Assembly: GCA_037157565.1 (NCBI GenBank)
Contig: JAZHRO010000019.1
Coordinates: forward strand, 59,146,501-59,210,500
Reading direction: 5' to 3'
Source: Thalassia testudinum
Lineage: Eukaryota > Streptophyta > Magnoliopsida > Alismatales > Hydrocharitaceae
Length of the DNA stretch: 64,000 nucleotides
The notes below the pieces were generated by a model that worked only from the letters and a program-made list of their open reading frames with translations, did not search any database and was not told where the DNA came from. Each line of letters starts with the position of its first letter. Position 1 is the stretch's first letter. Position numbers and translations under genes: made by a program. Shown here in pieces: positions 36,172 through 47,994 of this stretch.

Positions 36172-37407
36172 TGTATCCCTCTACTACCAGTGTGGCCAGC
36201 CGGGCCACATCAGGAGGGACTGCCTATCTAGGGTCGGAGCACAGCAGATGATCCTCGCACCGAGCGCTGGAGGCCGAGCTGGCGGTCGTGATCACCAGGC
36301 ACGTGGGGGTGGACAGCAGTCACTAAGAGGGTACCTGCCAGCTGCTGCTTGCCCGACCCAGAGTGTAGCTGCTTCGTCTGCACCGAGAGCTGAGGGGCGT
36401 ATCAATGCCCTAACACACAGAGACGCCAGGGCTTCGAGTTCTGTGGTGGCAAGTATGGTTACCGTTTTTGGCATATTAGTGTACGTTCCTTTTATTCCGG
36501 CGCTACCCACTCTTTTGTCTCTATGAGTTTTGCTGTCAGTTTGAGGCAGGGCAGTGTACTGTTAGAGGATCCGTTTGTGATCAGAGGCCCAGGTGGCCAG
36601 TTGTTTGTAGTCGAGGAGGTCTACACAGATTGGGAGGTCAGCATAGGGGGACACAGCCTCCTCGCTAACCTGATTGTGATCCAGATGGAGGATTTCGACG
36701 TGATTATGGGGATGGACTGGCTGTCCGCCTATCACGCCCTAGTGGACTATTTCGGGAGGAAGATCATCTTCTCCATACCGGAGTTGCCTCCCCTTGAGTT
36801 TCACAGTCAGCCGGTGGATGGAGGTTTCAGATGCATCTCCGCGCTTCGGGCAGCGAGGCTTTTGAACCAGGGGTGTGAGGGCTTCTTGGCGTGTGTGGTG
36901 ACAGAGCCTAGCCCTGTGGCTGACTTTCGGAGTATCCCGGTGGTCTGCGAGTACCCTGGCGTCTTCTAGGAGGAGTTACTAGGTTTACCTTCAGAGCGTG
37001 AGATCGAGTTCGAGATCTCACTGGTACCGGGGACCAGCCCCATTTCTACTGCATCGTACCAGATGGCACCGCTTGAGCTGTGAGAGCTCAAGTCACAGCT
37101 ACAGGACCTGTTGGAGAAGGGCTTTGTGAGTCCCAGTGCATCCCCATGGGGAGCCCCTGTGCTATTTGTGAAGAAGGACAGTACCCTACGACTTTATGTC
37201 GACTACCGACAGTTGAATCGGGTCATTGTCAAGAACAAGTACTTGCTGCCTCGTATCGACGACCTTTTTGACCTGTTGTGAGACACCATAGTGTCCTCCA
37301 AGAAAGATTTGAGGTCAGGTTACCACCAGTTGAGGATCAGGGAGACCGATGCCTCCAAGACAGCTTTTCGTACCCGGTACAGGCACTACGAGTTCTTAGT
37401 CATGCCG
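36172..37407 (+). pseudogene. Zinc knuckle, protease and start of RT of the split Tekay-like element
   Basis: The zinc knuckle reads [14 protein letters not shown]: its first Cys has become Tyr. The protease site has lost a base and its catalytic Asp (YSGATHSF in the shifted frame near 36500). The frame 36523-36969 then encodes the protease C-terminal part ([15 protein letters not shown]). Stops follow at CEYPGVF, PLEL and DLFDLL. RT motifs ([20 protein letters not shown]) reach EFLVMP, where the solo LTR interrupts at 37408. Confidence 0.85.
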
Positions 37408-40102
37408 TGTAACGACCCGGTTCCCGAGTCCCTACGAGACACGAGAACCGGACCGACTCGACTAATCCCAAGACCCAGTCGTCCAACGAGAAAGTAACCA
37501 AAAGACAGTAAAATAAACCACATTCAGCATGAATATAACTAACAGTAAAAAGTACAGCAGTAAGGAAAGAAACTACTACAGTAGGTACCACCACAACAGT
37601 AAAGCAACATTTATCATATAACAAAAACTGCAGGTAAAGAAGGTACAGCGGAAACAAAATCACTCACTAGAACAGAAACAAAAGAAGGTACAAAGCTGTG
37701 GCAACTCTACTGGACCCTACTCGGCCCAGCGTCCTCTGCAGCCGCCGACCCTGGCTGCTCAACACCTGGTCCTGAAAAAGGTAACGAGTGTAACACGTCA
37801 GCAAAACGCTGAGTAGAGTGGCAAACTAACTAAAGGCAACAGTAGAGTGTACAGTAGCTGTTATGTTCTATTACTTCCTTTATTTACATCTTTCAATTTT
37901 TCTCACTATTTCATTTACTTCTCAGATCCTTTACTTGATCTCGAATGTCCTCGTGGGACGATCTTGATTGCATTCTTTTCCAACAGTAGAAGTAGCACGT
38001 GGTGCTCTCCTGGCCGGGAGAGTCCCCCGTGGTGATCCTACCCTCAGTCAACCACCCCAAGGTCACTGACAGACGTAACGGTGACTACGGCACGCGCGAT
38101 AAACGCACAGGTAGCTAGCCCGTACTGGCACGCGGTCAGTCGTTTCCGTTAACGGGTGCGCCCAAAGCACAGCACGGAACCAGGGCAGAGCCCTCTCAGT
38201 AACAGGGGTCCAACCCCTCCACAGTAACCAAACCGGGGCCTTGCCCCTCCACAGTCCGCGCACCCTCGCCTGACTACCCTGGTTTGCCCTAGTGGGCCTA
38301 ACAAGTCGGTGAAGGAGGCTAGCAGAACCCCGGGGCCCGTGGGGTAGCTAGTACTCTCCTAACACTACTAGCTCTCCTCGGTACTACGTACACGAGGGCC
38401 AACAAGTCGGTACAGAGCGGCCAAGCCTAACCCCGGGTCCCTGGGGCGGCTGGCCCCACTCTGCACTAAAACAGGTACAGGTACTTCCCTTGGTACTGCG
38501 TACCCAAGAGACAGTACAAACTACATCTCAGTTCCATTCCTTTTCTTTCCAGGAGTCCCACTCCTAATTCCCCGTAGGGTTCCAGCTCTTTATCTCAGAA
38601 CATCATATGTTTCACTTTCCAGATTCACGTTCTCACATTCCATGATCTCAACATGATTCTCTATGCATAACAGGCAGCTGTTAATTAAATTTACAGGCAG
38701 CTTTATATATATTCCTTTCCATTTTTCCAAGACTGCAGTAATATACATTCCACTAGTTTTTCCATCCTAGGATTCATGCCATATCCTAGGATCTATCATA
38801 CAATCTAGTTTTCCGGCCCTAGGATTCATGCAACACCTAGGAGCTATCATTCCATATATTTCTCATTCCTAGGATTCATGCAATGCCCTAGGTTCTAGTT
38901 ATGGTTCCATACTTTAACAGATTTTATTAATACTTAAAACCACTCTACCAGGTACAACGGGAGTAATGGGGGCGTGGTCGGGAATCCCGCGCGCCTCCGC
39001 GACTCTCAAGACGGCAACCGAACGAGGTCCTATCACAAGGATCAAACACAAGGAGTGTCTCAAAACAGTGTATAGCTACTGTAGGCGGGTAGAGGAATAA
39101 ATTCTGAAATGAACGCAACTCGAATCGCGGAAAACGGAGCCCAAACGGGCCCTAAACGGGTCGAGAAAGACAATACTGTGCAAAATCAGACGTCTGGAAC
39201 TCCTTCCAGACGTCTTAAACGGTGGATCAGAGAATTACCTGTTCGGCTTGGTTCCCCGGACGTCCAGAAGTCTGTGGGGACGTCTCTCCTAGATCCCAGA
39301 CGTCCGATGGTCTCTCCGGACGTCTGGAGGTCACTCCCGCCGTCTGGTACAACTTCCAGACGTCGGATTCGCAAAGGATGACGAATCCGAACACCTGCGC
39401 ACAGCCAACCCTCCTCCCTCAGTACGGTCAGTCGACAAAAAGAAGGAGAAAGCGGAACTCACCTTTCAGACGTCTGTATGATCACACAGACGTCGACCTT
39501 GCCGTCTGGATATCAGTCCAGACGTCTGATTCTGGAGATTTTTCCAGAATCGGAACCTTGCTCGGCCTCCGCTCGCGACGCCGCCCGCGTCGCACCTCGC
39601 ACGTCCGCTGCTCCGCCCGCAGCAGGTCCCTCTCCGCGACGCTCTGCGCCCCCTGCGCCCTCCGCCGGCCGGCCAAGCCGCTCCCGGCGAGCTCGCCCTC
39701 ACGGCAGAGCCCCGCCCTCGCACGCCGCAGCTCCTCCGCGCCTACTGCGGCCGCCGCTGCCGCTGCGCCCTCGCGTCCGCTCGCTCTCGCGCACAGGCAG
39801 GAGAGAAGGAGGAAGATGGTGGAGACGGGAGGGGAGGCGCGCCCCCTCCCCCTTTTAACACCGCGCGGAGAGGAGGGAGAGACGGTCGCAGTCGCCTGCA
39901 GCCGCAGAGAAGATGCGGATCGCAGGTCTGCGCGCACAGGCGCGCAGACGAATATCCCGTGCGAGCATAACTGTTCGCCAGACGTCTGTAAACTATCCCG
40001 GACGTCTGGTCAGACGTCTGGATGTGATCCCAGACGTCTTTACAGACGTCTGGGCCACCTCCCAGACGTCTTAAAAGACGTCTGGGGCACGCGCTCGTTA
40101 CA
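37408..40102 (-). mobile_element. Solo LTR (subfamily I) inserted in the RT region
   Basis: 2695 bp, ends TG...CA, with exact target duplication TGCCG at 37403-37407 and 40103-40107. It is nearly identical to the LTRs at 4120 and 59255. The RT reading resumes with [12 protein letters not shown] directly after the duplication. At its outer end an AGACGTCT pair forms a 26-bp palindrome (40061-40086). The LTR palindrome is at 39525-39554. Confidence 0.95.
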
Positions 40103-42352
40103 TGCCGTTTGGGCTGACCAATGCCCCTGTTGCCTTTATGGATATGATGAATCGTGTTTTCAGGCCATACTTAGACTAGCTTGTGGTGGTGTTCATCGAC
40201 GACGTACTCGTTTACTCACGGGATCAGGCACAACATGGACAGCATTTACGCATGGACCTGGATACCTTGAGGCGACGCAGGCTATACAACAAGTGCGAGT
40301 TTTGGTTGAGACAGGTGACTTTCTTAGGCCACATGATTTCAGGAGATAGATTGGCTGTGGACCTAGCCAAGGTAGAGGCCGTACTCAAGTGGGAGAGGCC
40401 ACGCACAGTGACAAAGATATGTAGCTTTTTGGGACTAGCAAGTTATTACCGACAGTTTATCAGAGGATTCTCTCAGATTACGTGTCCTATGACTCAGATG
40501 ACCTGGAAGGACGTGCCCTTCGCTTGGACCGACGAGTGCGAGGCGTGTTTCCAAGAGTTGGAGAGACTGACTTCAGCTCTTGTACTTACCATTCCAGACA
40601 GTAGTTGCAGTTTTGTGATTTACACCGACGCTTTGTTGCAGGGGTTAGGGGGTGTGCTCATGCAGCGGGGTCACGTTGTCGTTTACGCTTCGCGGCAACT
40701 GAAGCCCTACGAGCATTGATGCCCTACCCATGACTTGGAGCTGGCAGCAGTTGTCTTCGCGCTGAAGAAATGAAGGCACTACCTTTACGGTGAGACTTTG
40801 GAGATCTTCACAGATCATAAGAGCCTCAGGTACTTGTTTGACTAGAAGGATCTCAACATGAGACAGAGACGTTGGTTAGAGCTCCTGAAGGACTACAACT
40901 GCAACATCTCCTACCACCCAGGGAAGGCTAATGTGGTGGCTGATGCCTTGAGTCGGAAGGCGCCCGCCCACCTGGCCAGCTTACAGGTACAGAGTTGGAG
41001 ACTCATGGAGGAGGTGGGCAATTGGCAACCCCGGGAGTTAGGGGGTACTGTGGGGCAGTGACAGTGACGTGGCAGGCACGACCAGAGTTGATAGACTGCA
41101 TCATCATAGGGCAGATGGCCGACCCGTACTTATAGACACTGCGGGACAAGGTGCTGACAGGGGACGCAGGAGACTTTTCTTTCTCGGACAAGATACTGCG
41201 CATGAGGGGATGCCTATGCATTCCTAGAGATGAGGAGTTGTTGAGAGTGCTCCTGACTGAGGCGCACGGGTCTAGGTTTACCATACATCCTGGGAACACA
41301 AAGATGTACCATGATTTGCGACATGACTTCTGGTGGAGAGGGATGAAGCGGGATGTTGGTAAGTTCGTTCAACAGTGCTTGGTATGCGAGCAGATGAAGT
41401 CCGAGCACCAGAGGCTTGCAAGGCCGTTGCAGTCTCTTCCTGTGCCAGAGTGGAAGTGGGAGAGCATCACCATAGACTTGGTAGTGGGTCTACCAGTTAC
41501 CCAGCAGGGACACGATGCAGTTTGGGTGATCGTAGACTGGTTGACAAAGATGGCACAGTTTCTGCTGATCCGAGTCACCTTTGGGCCAGCACAGCTAGCA
41601 GAGCGATACATCAGAGATGTGATACGCCTGCACGGAGTTCCTTATGAGATCATATTTGACAGAGATACTCGTTTCACTTCTCAGTTCTAGGCAGAGTTGC
41701 AGCAGGCCTTGGGGATGCGTTTGAGGTTCAGTACAGCCTACCGCCCCCAGACCGATGGGCAGTCAGAGCGCACGATACAGACACTTGAGGACCTCCTGTG
41801 TGCTTGTGTACTAGATTGGAGAGTCTCTTGGGAGGAGCATTTACCTTGGCAGAGTTTGCATACAATAACAGCTATCTTTCGAGCATCAGCATAGCACTTT
41901 ACGAGGCTATGTATGGGAGGAAGTGTACTTCACCCTTGAGTTGGGTCGAGGTGGGGACCATGTGGGAAGTTGGTCCCAAGCAGATCCGACAGAGTCAGGA
42001 GGTGATAGAGCAGATTCATAAATGACTCTGCACTGTCAGGAGCAGGCAGAAGAGCTATGTCGACAAGAAACGCAGAGAGGTGTAGTTCGAGGTTGGGGAT
42101 CACGTTTTTCTCCATGTTTCGCCCATGAAGGGCTTGCAGTGTTTTGGGGTGAAAGGGAAGCTTGCGCTGAGGTTTGTGGGCCCCTTTGAGGTCCTAGAGT
42201 GGGTAGGACCCGTTGCTTATCGGCTTGCCCTTTCCCCCCAGCTTTTTGGAGTGCACAACGTGTTCCATGTGTCCAACCTCAGGAAGTATGTCGTCGATCC
42301 TAGTCACGTTCCGAGCCATGAGAGCATCGAGGTGGGGGACGACCTAACCTAT
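40103..42352 (+). pseudogene. RT, RNase H and integrase of the split Tekay-like element
   Basis: RT catalytic [12 protein letters not shown] (near 40185) is preserved. RNase H ([33 protein letters not shown]) and integrase follow, with zinc-binding region (MYHDLRHDFWWRG, QQCLVCEQ) and D,D,E motifs ([28 protein letters not shown]). Breaks include stops after YLD, KPYEH, FALKK and YLFD, and after TSQF, plus a frameshift at the [10 protein letters not shown] equivalent (near 41850). The GPF module ([13 protein letters not shown]) is present. The last residues, GDDLTY, are cut by the insertion at 42353. Confidence 0.87.
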
Positions 42353-45029
42353 TGATGAGAACCTCATCATGAGCCATAACTAGCTCATTTTGACCTAAAA
42401 CAAAGGATAAAAGCTCCTATATAACTCAAGGAAAGGCTTAACTCAGAGAATTCTGAGTTTAAGGAGAAAACAAGTCATAAGGGGTAAAAATGCAATTTTA
42501 CCAGTATAATCTGCATACAGGGTAATTCAGGGCCCAAACATAGGTCAAAGCAACTTAATAAGAATAAAAGTGGGATGAGATGATCTAGCAAGGGCTACAG
42601 CAATTCCAAGGAACTAAATGATAATCTGTAACCCTAAAACAACCCACTTCAATTCACGAGGTTCGAGGCAAAGTAAAAATAGAATAAACCCTCTAAAATT
42701 CATAGAAAAATAATCTCTAGGGTTTAGAACCTTCAATTTGGCCTTCAGAACCCATTTTGACCTACATTGAGAACCATGCCCAATTAATAACTTAATTTGG
42801 GTTTTCGCATAAATTGACCGGTCAAACAAGGTTTAATATAGAAATGAAATTCACCATCATATTCCTTAGGTCCTAATTAATCATGTATAAAAACTTGAGC
42901 CTAAGAAGAAACCTCCTTGACCAACTTTACACTTTGGTCCTCATATATTTACATTTTGGCCCTCAACTTTTGAACCCTCGCATTTTGGCCCCTAACTCTC
43001 CTTCGTTCTTTGCGTTCAGGTCCCCCCTGCAAAACCTGCCAGCACCATGCTCCGGCGACCTTGCGCGGAGCATGGCGCCGCGCAGGGTGAGGGGGAGAGC
43101 CTGGCAAGTAAACCGGGGGTGCCCTGCGTCGTCAGCCGTCGCAGGGACACCCCCCTGGTCGCTGTAACCCACCATACCGGCCGTGCGAACGCACGGACGG
43201 TATGGGTTTCCATCTCCGGCGTCCTCCGGCGAGGGAGACACGTCGTCTCCCTCCGCCTTCCTCCCTGATTCGGTCCCTATAAATACCCCCGTCGCTCCAC
43301 CGTTCTTCCCAGCTCGGATCTGACGGAGAAAACCCCCAACTTTCCTCTCCTCTCACTCCGGCAGACGCCCACCAACTCCGGCGGTTCCTCCTCCTCCTCC
43401 TCTTCGCTCTGCCGCAATACCAGCAGCAGAGACTTCTTCCCCTGCTCTTCCCGCGCCACGCCGCACCCAGCTGGCGCCTCTCCGGCTCTCTGCTCGCCGC
43501 CGCCCCTTCCCCTGGGCATCTTCTTCTCCGGCGACAGTCGATACGACTGTCGCCCTGCTCCGGCCCCTTTCGTCTCCGTAGCTAGGTCAGAACTCCTCCC
43601 CATCTCCCCCTCTTTCTTTTCCTCACTGTCTTTTATTTGATTAAACCCTCGACCGCTCCTGTCCACCGTCACCCCCTTCGTCTCCGGCCAAACTCCGGCG
43701 AGACCCCCCCATCACCCCAGCAACCCACACGGCTCGCCGACCACCGCAGAACCTCCGCCTCCTCACCCTGATCAACCCCCGCCCTTCCACTTCCCCCACA
43801 TCACCCTCTGCAACCCCACCGAACAAACCCATCCTCCGACCCACAGTCCGACCTAGGGCAGCCCTTGCATGCCGCCCCACGCCTCGCCACCACCCACACG
43901 AGCTTCGCCGCACTCTGGCGAAGCTCCCGGCACCTTCTGATTAGGCCGAGAGGCCGTTTTGCTGTGAACAGGTCACCCGACCTCCGCCGCCATTGCCGTG
44001 CAGAAGGAGCTTCTTCCGCCTGCAGCTGCAGGCGCGCCACGCCCAGATTCGACTCCCAGGCCTTGCGAGGCATTTCGACAAAGCATCAGGCTCGCAGCTG
44101 GGGCGAAGGCCTCGCGTGAAGCCGCGATCGCCCGCTGCTTTCTCCGCTGCGGGCGCTCAATTAGGGTGGGACATTTAGTCCCACCTCGGAAAACTCTGAA
44201 GAGGCGCAGCGGTATAAAGCGAAAAAGTGCTGGAGGCTTACTGCCTCAGCACACGGGGTGAGGTCCCCTTCACCCGCCCGGTTACCCGGTCTCGTCCGCG
44301 CTCACGCCCCGCGGATCTGACCCGACCCAACTTAGACTGACCTGCACTCCTCGCCCACCACGCACGCCGGTGGGCCTGGACCCGGGCGCGACCCGTACCC
44401 GGCTACCCGGCAGCTCTGGGAGAGCTATCCTATGAGCGGATTCTGTGAGAGAGAGACGGGGGGGGAGGGTAGAGTAGGTTTTGCCCTCTGACGTAAACTC
44501 TGAAGTGTGCAGGCACAGGTGAAGAAGAAGGACCGCGGAAGAAGAAGGAAGCTGAGGGAGACACTGTAGCAACAAGCGGTTTAAGTCGTCTGATTGGAAA
44601 ATCAGACGACGTCCTGAAGGGAAAAGAAGAAAGAAGGAGAGACGACGTCCTGACAGGAAAAAGAAAAGAAGAAAGAAGGAGATCTGAAGAACAAAAGAAC
44701 AAGGAAGAACAACAGAAGAAGAAGAGGACCACAAGGAGATAAACACAGAGGAAGAACAGGAAGAACAAAAGCTAAAAAGAGAGAGAGACAAAGAGAAGAA
44801 AAGAAGAAGAACTCAAACTTTCATCTCTCTCCCCCCCTCTCTCTCTCTTTCTTTATTTTTGTAATAGAACATGTATATCTCTAGAATATAACTTGCTCCC
44901 TGAGTTCGACCTCGGGAACTCTTTTATTTTCCGAGTAAAAAATTTATATATTTGAAATGATGGCAATAACTGGCTATACTACAACGCTATAACAATAAAA
45001 CCCGGTTATCTCTCGAAGCCAGCGTTTCA
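42353..45029 (+). mobile_element. 5' LTR of the young non-autonomous element
   Basis: 2677 bp, TGATGAGAACCTCATCA at the start and CAGCGTTTCA at the end. A TATA box TATAAATA is at 43278-43285. The following 1.2 kb is GC-rich, giving spurious frames on both strands. Against 49537-52218 I count roughly two dozen differences by eye, about 1%, which indicates recent insertion. Confidence 0.93.
43278..43285 (+). promoter_or_regulatory. TATA box in the 5' LTR of the young element
   Basis: TATAAATA within GGTCCCTATAAATACCCCC, about 925 bases into the LTR. The same box occurs in the 3' LTR at 50462-50469. It is the likely promoter of the element's RNA. Confidence 0.75.
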
Positions 45030-45032
45030 TTT

Positions 45033-45050
45033 TGGCGCCGTTGCCGGGGA
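45033..45050 (+). other. Primer binding site, tRNA-Asp
   Basis: TGGCGCCGTTGCCGGGGA is an 18-base perfect complement to the 3' end of plant tRNA-Asp (GUC), three bases after the LTR. Confidence 0.93.
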
Positions 45051-45915
45051 GCAACGGCTATTCTAGAGGTAAATATTCCTGTTTCTTTTTAATTTCTGAT
45101 AATCTCCTCTCTTTTGTGCAGCTACAGGAAATCAAGAAGACAAGCAACCGCACGACAACCACTCCAAGGACAGGTATTTGTTTTTTTTCCTCTCGTTATT
45201 AACCCCTAAACTCTAAAGAGGAAGAAAAGAAAAGAACAAGCAATATAGGGCTAACCTGTCTTCCATACTTAGTAACCATAAAGAGTTGCATGTTTTCAAC
45301 TCATCACTCCTGCACACTATTAAGGGTATTTAAGGGCTAACACATTCTTGCTTAAGCCCTAATTACCCAACAAAGAGTTAAATGGACCAAGTAGAGCCAA
45401 CATAAGGTCAAACATTAGGATTTCAGTAGAGACACACCCCTTAATCAAGAATTGAGGAAATCCAAAAGAGGTGTGCCCAAGCCATTGATTGAAAATAATT
45501 AATAAAAATCCTAAACAATTGGCTCTCTCTAAACACTTGAACACTAAAACAAGGCCTAACTTCTCAAGGAAACCACTAGGTGAAGTTGACCCCTGGGGTC
45601 AACCAACCTTCAAACTAGGCCACTTTGTTCACAAAAACACCTAAAGTTCAAGTGAAACCTTAAGCACCCTGATCTTAAAATTGGTAGACTTAAGAGGTCA
45701 AGATCCCCATTCTGGTCTACCTGGAACCGCAGTGACAAGAGAGGTTGGGTGGGGGAAACCCTGTAACCCGTGAGGATGCTCTACCGTGTAGGGGTCTTCG
45801 CGGGACTCTCCCTCTCTGGCTGCCCAGGTAATTCTCAGGTGGACGATCTTTCTGATCAAGGGGTCCATCTGCCCCGCACCTCTATAGTCACCCAACACAT
45901 TTTTGGGTGTCTTGA
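45051..45915 (+). other. Untranslated leader of the young element
   Basis: No long frame. The T-rich stretch at 46021-46032 ending in TTTTTGCAG, just inside the orphan frame, resembles a 3' splice site. If used, it would move the effective start to the Met near 46138. Confidence 0.4.
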
Positions 45916-47994
45916 TTGGGTCCAGCACCTGCTTATCTCATCCAGCCCTTCAGTACTTTGCAGGAGGTCCTTGAAACTTCCTATAGAAATTCACTCTCCC
46001 CGAGGCTAAGCCTCGGCTCCCTTGTTTTTGCAGAAATCATTCACATAGCCCCTCTTTCCTCTGATTCTGAACAAAGTCCCCTTCTTCCATTAATTCAAAC
46101 TTCTGATTCTATCTTGATTCCACCACCTGATCCAATTATGCAGCCTAATTACCTAGCAAGACTACCATTCAAAAAACCTGAATATATGAGATCCATGAAA
46201 GATAAGATGATTGAGGATGCCCTTGAAATCTATGAAATCAAACCCTCAACACCAGTAGAAAACATTCAGGTTGATGTCCCAACAACCACAGCTTTCATCA
46301 TAAACTGTACTCAAATTCTATTGACTGAAATTTCAAAAGGATCAACCCGAGATATGCTCATGACAGGATACATTGAGATGGAAAAATTACACCAATCTGA
46401 ATACCTTCAATGCCTGACAAATCCTGTACTTTGGGAACAACACCAAGATGCCCTTATGAAACGGGTAGAAATGATGAAATCAGTAGAACAAATTGTTAAC
46501 CAGAAATACCCGTATATACCAGAAACAGAGAATGAACCATCTTGGAACAGTATTAAGGAACAATCCAGTTTCCCAGATCTCGGGATTGAGGCACAAAGTG
46601 GTTGTAAAATCCCAACCCAGATAGAAGACAATGTTGAATTAGGTTGGGATATTGCAGGAGAACACAATGATGAGCCAAACTTAGACCATGACTTGTCAAG
46701 CCTAGAATTTCAAAACTCCTGCAATAATGAAATCAGAACTGAACCTTCTGAGGGTATAAATTCCGCCCCTTATTTTGATAAGGTGACCCTCGAAGGTTAT
46801 TCGGACTTAGGTTCTAATAATTCTACCCACATCCTAAGCCTAGAACCTAGATCTGAAACTTATTGGGAAGATTATGAGGCCCCTTATGAGAAAGATCAAA
46901 TTTTTACAGAATATGATTCCGGGCCTCTATTTGATGAATATCCCTCTCCAACATCTTCAGAAAATCTGATCGATTTTCCAGAAAATATACCAATTTACGA
47001 TACAGAAACCGAGGAGTTGGATGAGTGGGGTTTCAATTGGGTCTCTCCTACCAGTTTGGAATTTGAGCCTAGCCAGAACATTTTTTTAAACCCAGAATTG
47101 ACATATAGGCTAGAACCCAGTCAGGCTGCTGCTGATGATTTTTGCTGTGGTGGAATTCATGATCATGAATCTCAATTTCGCCAACTCTCCGACAATTTCA
47201 GATCTGACTATAATTGCGGAGAGACTTTCCTTCCTGAACACGCCAGGCCTATCTACGACCTCAGTTCTCATGACTCTGACTCCGACTCTGAGGTCCTGAT
47301 TCCCGAGATCACTGATAACACAGAATCATTCCTTTTCGATCCTCAGGAACCAAAAACAGAAAATGCCAAGAGTGATTGTAACCCAGAATCCAAATTTTTT
47401 CTCGAAACCGATTCCTTTCATCCTACAGACACTCTTCCGGCATTTGATAGTTACCCAGAGGACTCTCTACAGAAAACCACCTATCATCTGTTTCTAGAAG
47501 AGCCCTCGTACACAATGGCCACCTTGTCCGCACACACAGAACGGATCAAAACCTCTCCCAAACCCCGACCCGCAACCGGACTCAATTTCTATTCAGATTC
47601 ACCTCTCACCGAGCCGATTGCATTTCCACATCGGGTTTCGAACATTGATCAGACTACATACCATGCTCTATCATTCTCTGATCACCCCCGTAGGGTTTCC
47701 ACGTCATTCATTGATTATTCTACGGGTCCCTACTCTGACCAGGCTGATTCGACTCAGCCAAACCCTGCGTTTACACTTCCACATCCATCTGAGCTTCATA
47801 GTTTATGGTGGGTTCCACACCTTTTTATCCACATCTATCAACCCACCAGATTGATTGGGTTTGGGCTGCATCATCAGCCTGTTGATCTGAACGAGCACCT
47901 GGTTGGACCAACCAGGCTCTTAATCAAGGTGCTTGTCTTACAAAACTCTGTTGATTTGACCATCCCCTCTCCATCGCATTTCCCGCTTGGCTGA
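45916..47994 (+). CDS. Orphan protein of the young non-autonomous element, 692 residues
   Basis: I do not recognise this protein. It is the only long frame of the element and is unbroken. Residues about 80-200 look folded and mainly helical (YLARLPFKKPEYMRSMKDKM; LMKRVEMMKSVEQIV). Residues about 200-560 are acidic, Ser/Pro/Tyr-rich and probably disordered, with an SSHDSDSDSE stretch. The tail (about 635-680) is hydrophobic and basic (SLWWVPHLFIHIYQPTRLIG). It has no zinc knuckle, protease triad, RT YxDD or integrase D,D,E. The start is uncertain: Met 45916 is the most upstream, but Met near 46138 (MQPNYLARLPF) begins the folded part. It might be a diverged gag or an accessory protein of an Athila/Tat-like partner; neither is shown. 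Confidence 0.7.
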   Translation: MGPAPAYLIQPFSTLQEVLETSYRNSLSPRLSLGSLVFAEIIHIAPLSSDSEQSPLLPLIQTSDSILIPPPDPIMQPNYLARLPFKKPEYMRSMKDKMIEDALEIYEIKPSTPVENIQVDVPTTTAFIINCTQILLTEISKGSTRDMLMTGYIEMEKLHQSEYLQCLTNPVLWEQHQDALMKRVEMMKSVEQIVNQKYPYIPETENEPSWNSIKEQSSFPDLGIEAQSGCKIPTQIEDNVELGWDIAGEHNDEPNLDHDLSSLEFQNSCNNEIRTEPSEGINSAPYFDKVTLEGYSDLGSNNSTHILSLEPRSETYWEDYEAPYEKDQIFTEYDSGPLFDEYPSPTSSENLIDFPENIPIYDTETEELDEWGFNWVSPTSLEFEPSQNIFLNPELTYRLEPSQAAADDFCCGGIHDHESQFRQLSDNFRSDYNCGETFLPEHARPIYDLSSHDSDSDSEVLIPEITDNTESFLFDPQEPKTENAKSDCNPESKFFLETDSFHPTDTLPAFDSYPEDSLQKTTYHLFLEEPSYTMATLSAHTERIKTSPKPRPATGLNFYSDSPLTEPIAFPHRVSNIDQTTYHALSFSDHPRRVSTSFIDYSTGPYSDQADSTQPNPAFTLPHPSELHSLWWVPHLFIHIYQPTRLIGFGLHHQPVDLNEHLVGPTRLLIKVLVLQNSVDLTIPSPSHFPLG

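Noticed and set aside
36172..42352. Endogenous pararetrovirus (Caulimoviridae-like) origin for the RT region
   Set aside because: An integrase, LTRs, tRNA-Met primer site and target duplications are present, and there is no movement protein; this is Ty3/gypsy.
43277..44791. Many 80-170-codon frames on both strands, repeated at 50461-51978
   Set aside because: They fall in the GC-rich part of two copies of one LTR, in conflicting frames, with Arg/Gly or Ser/Phe low complexity.
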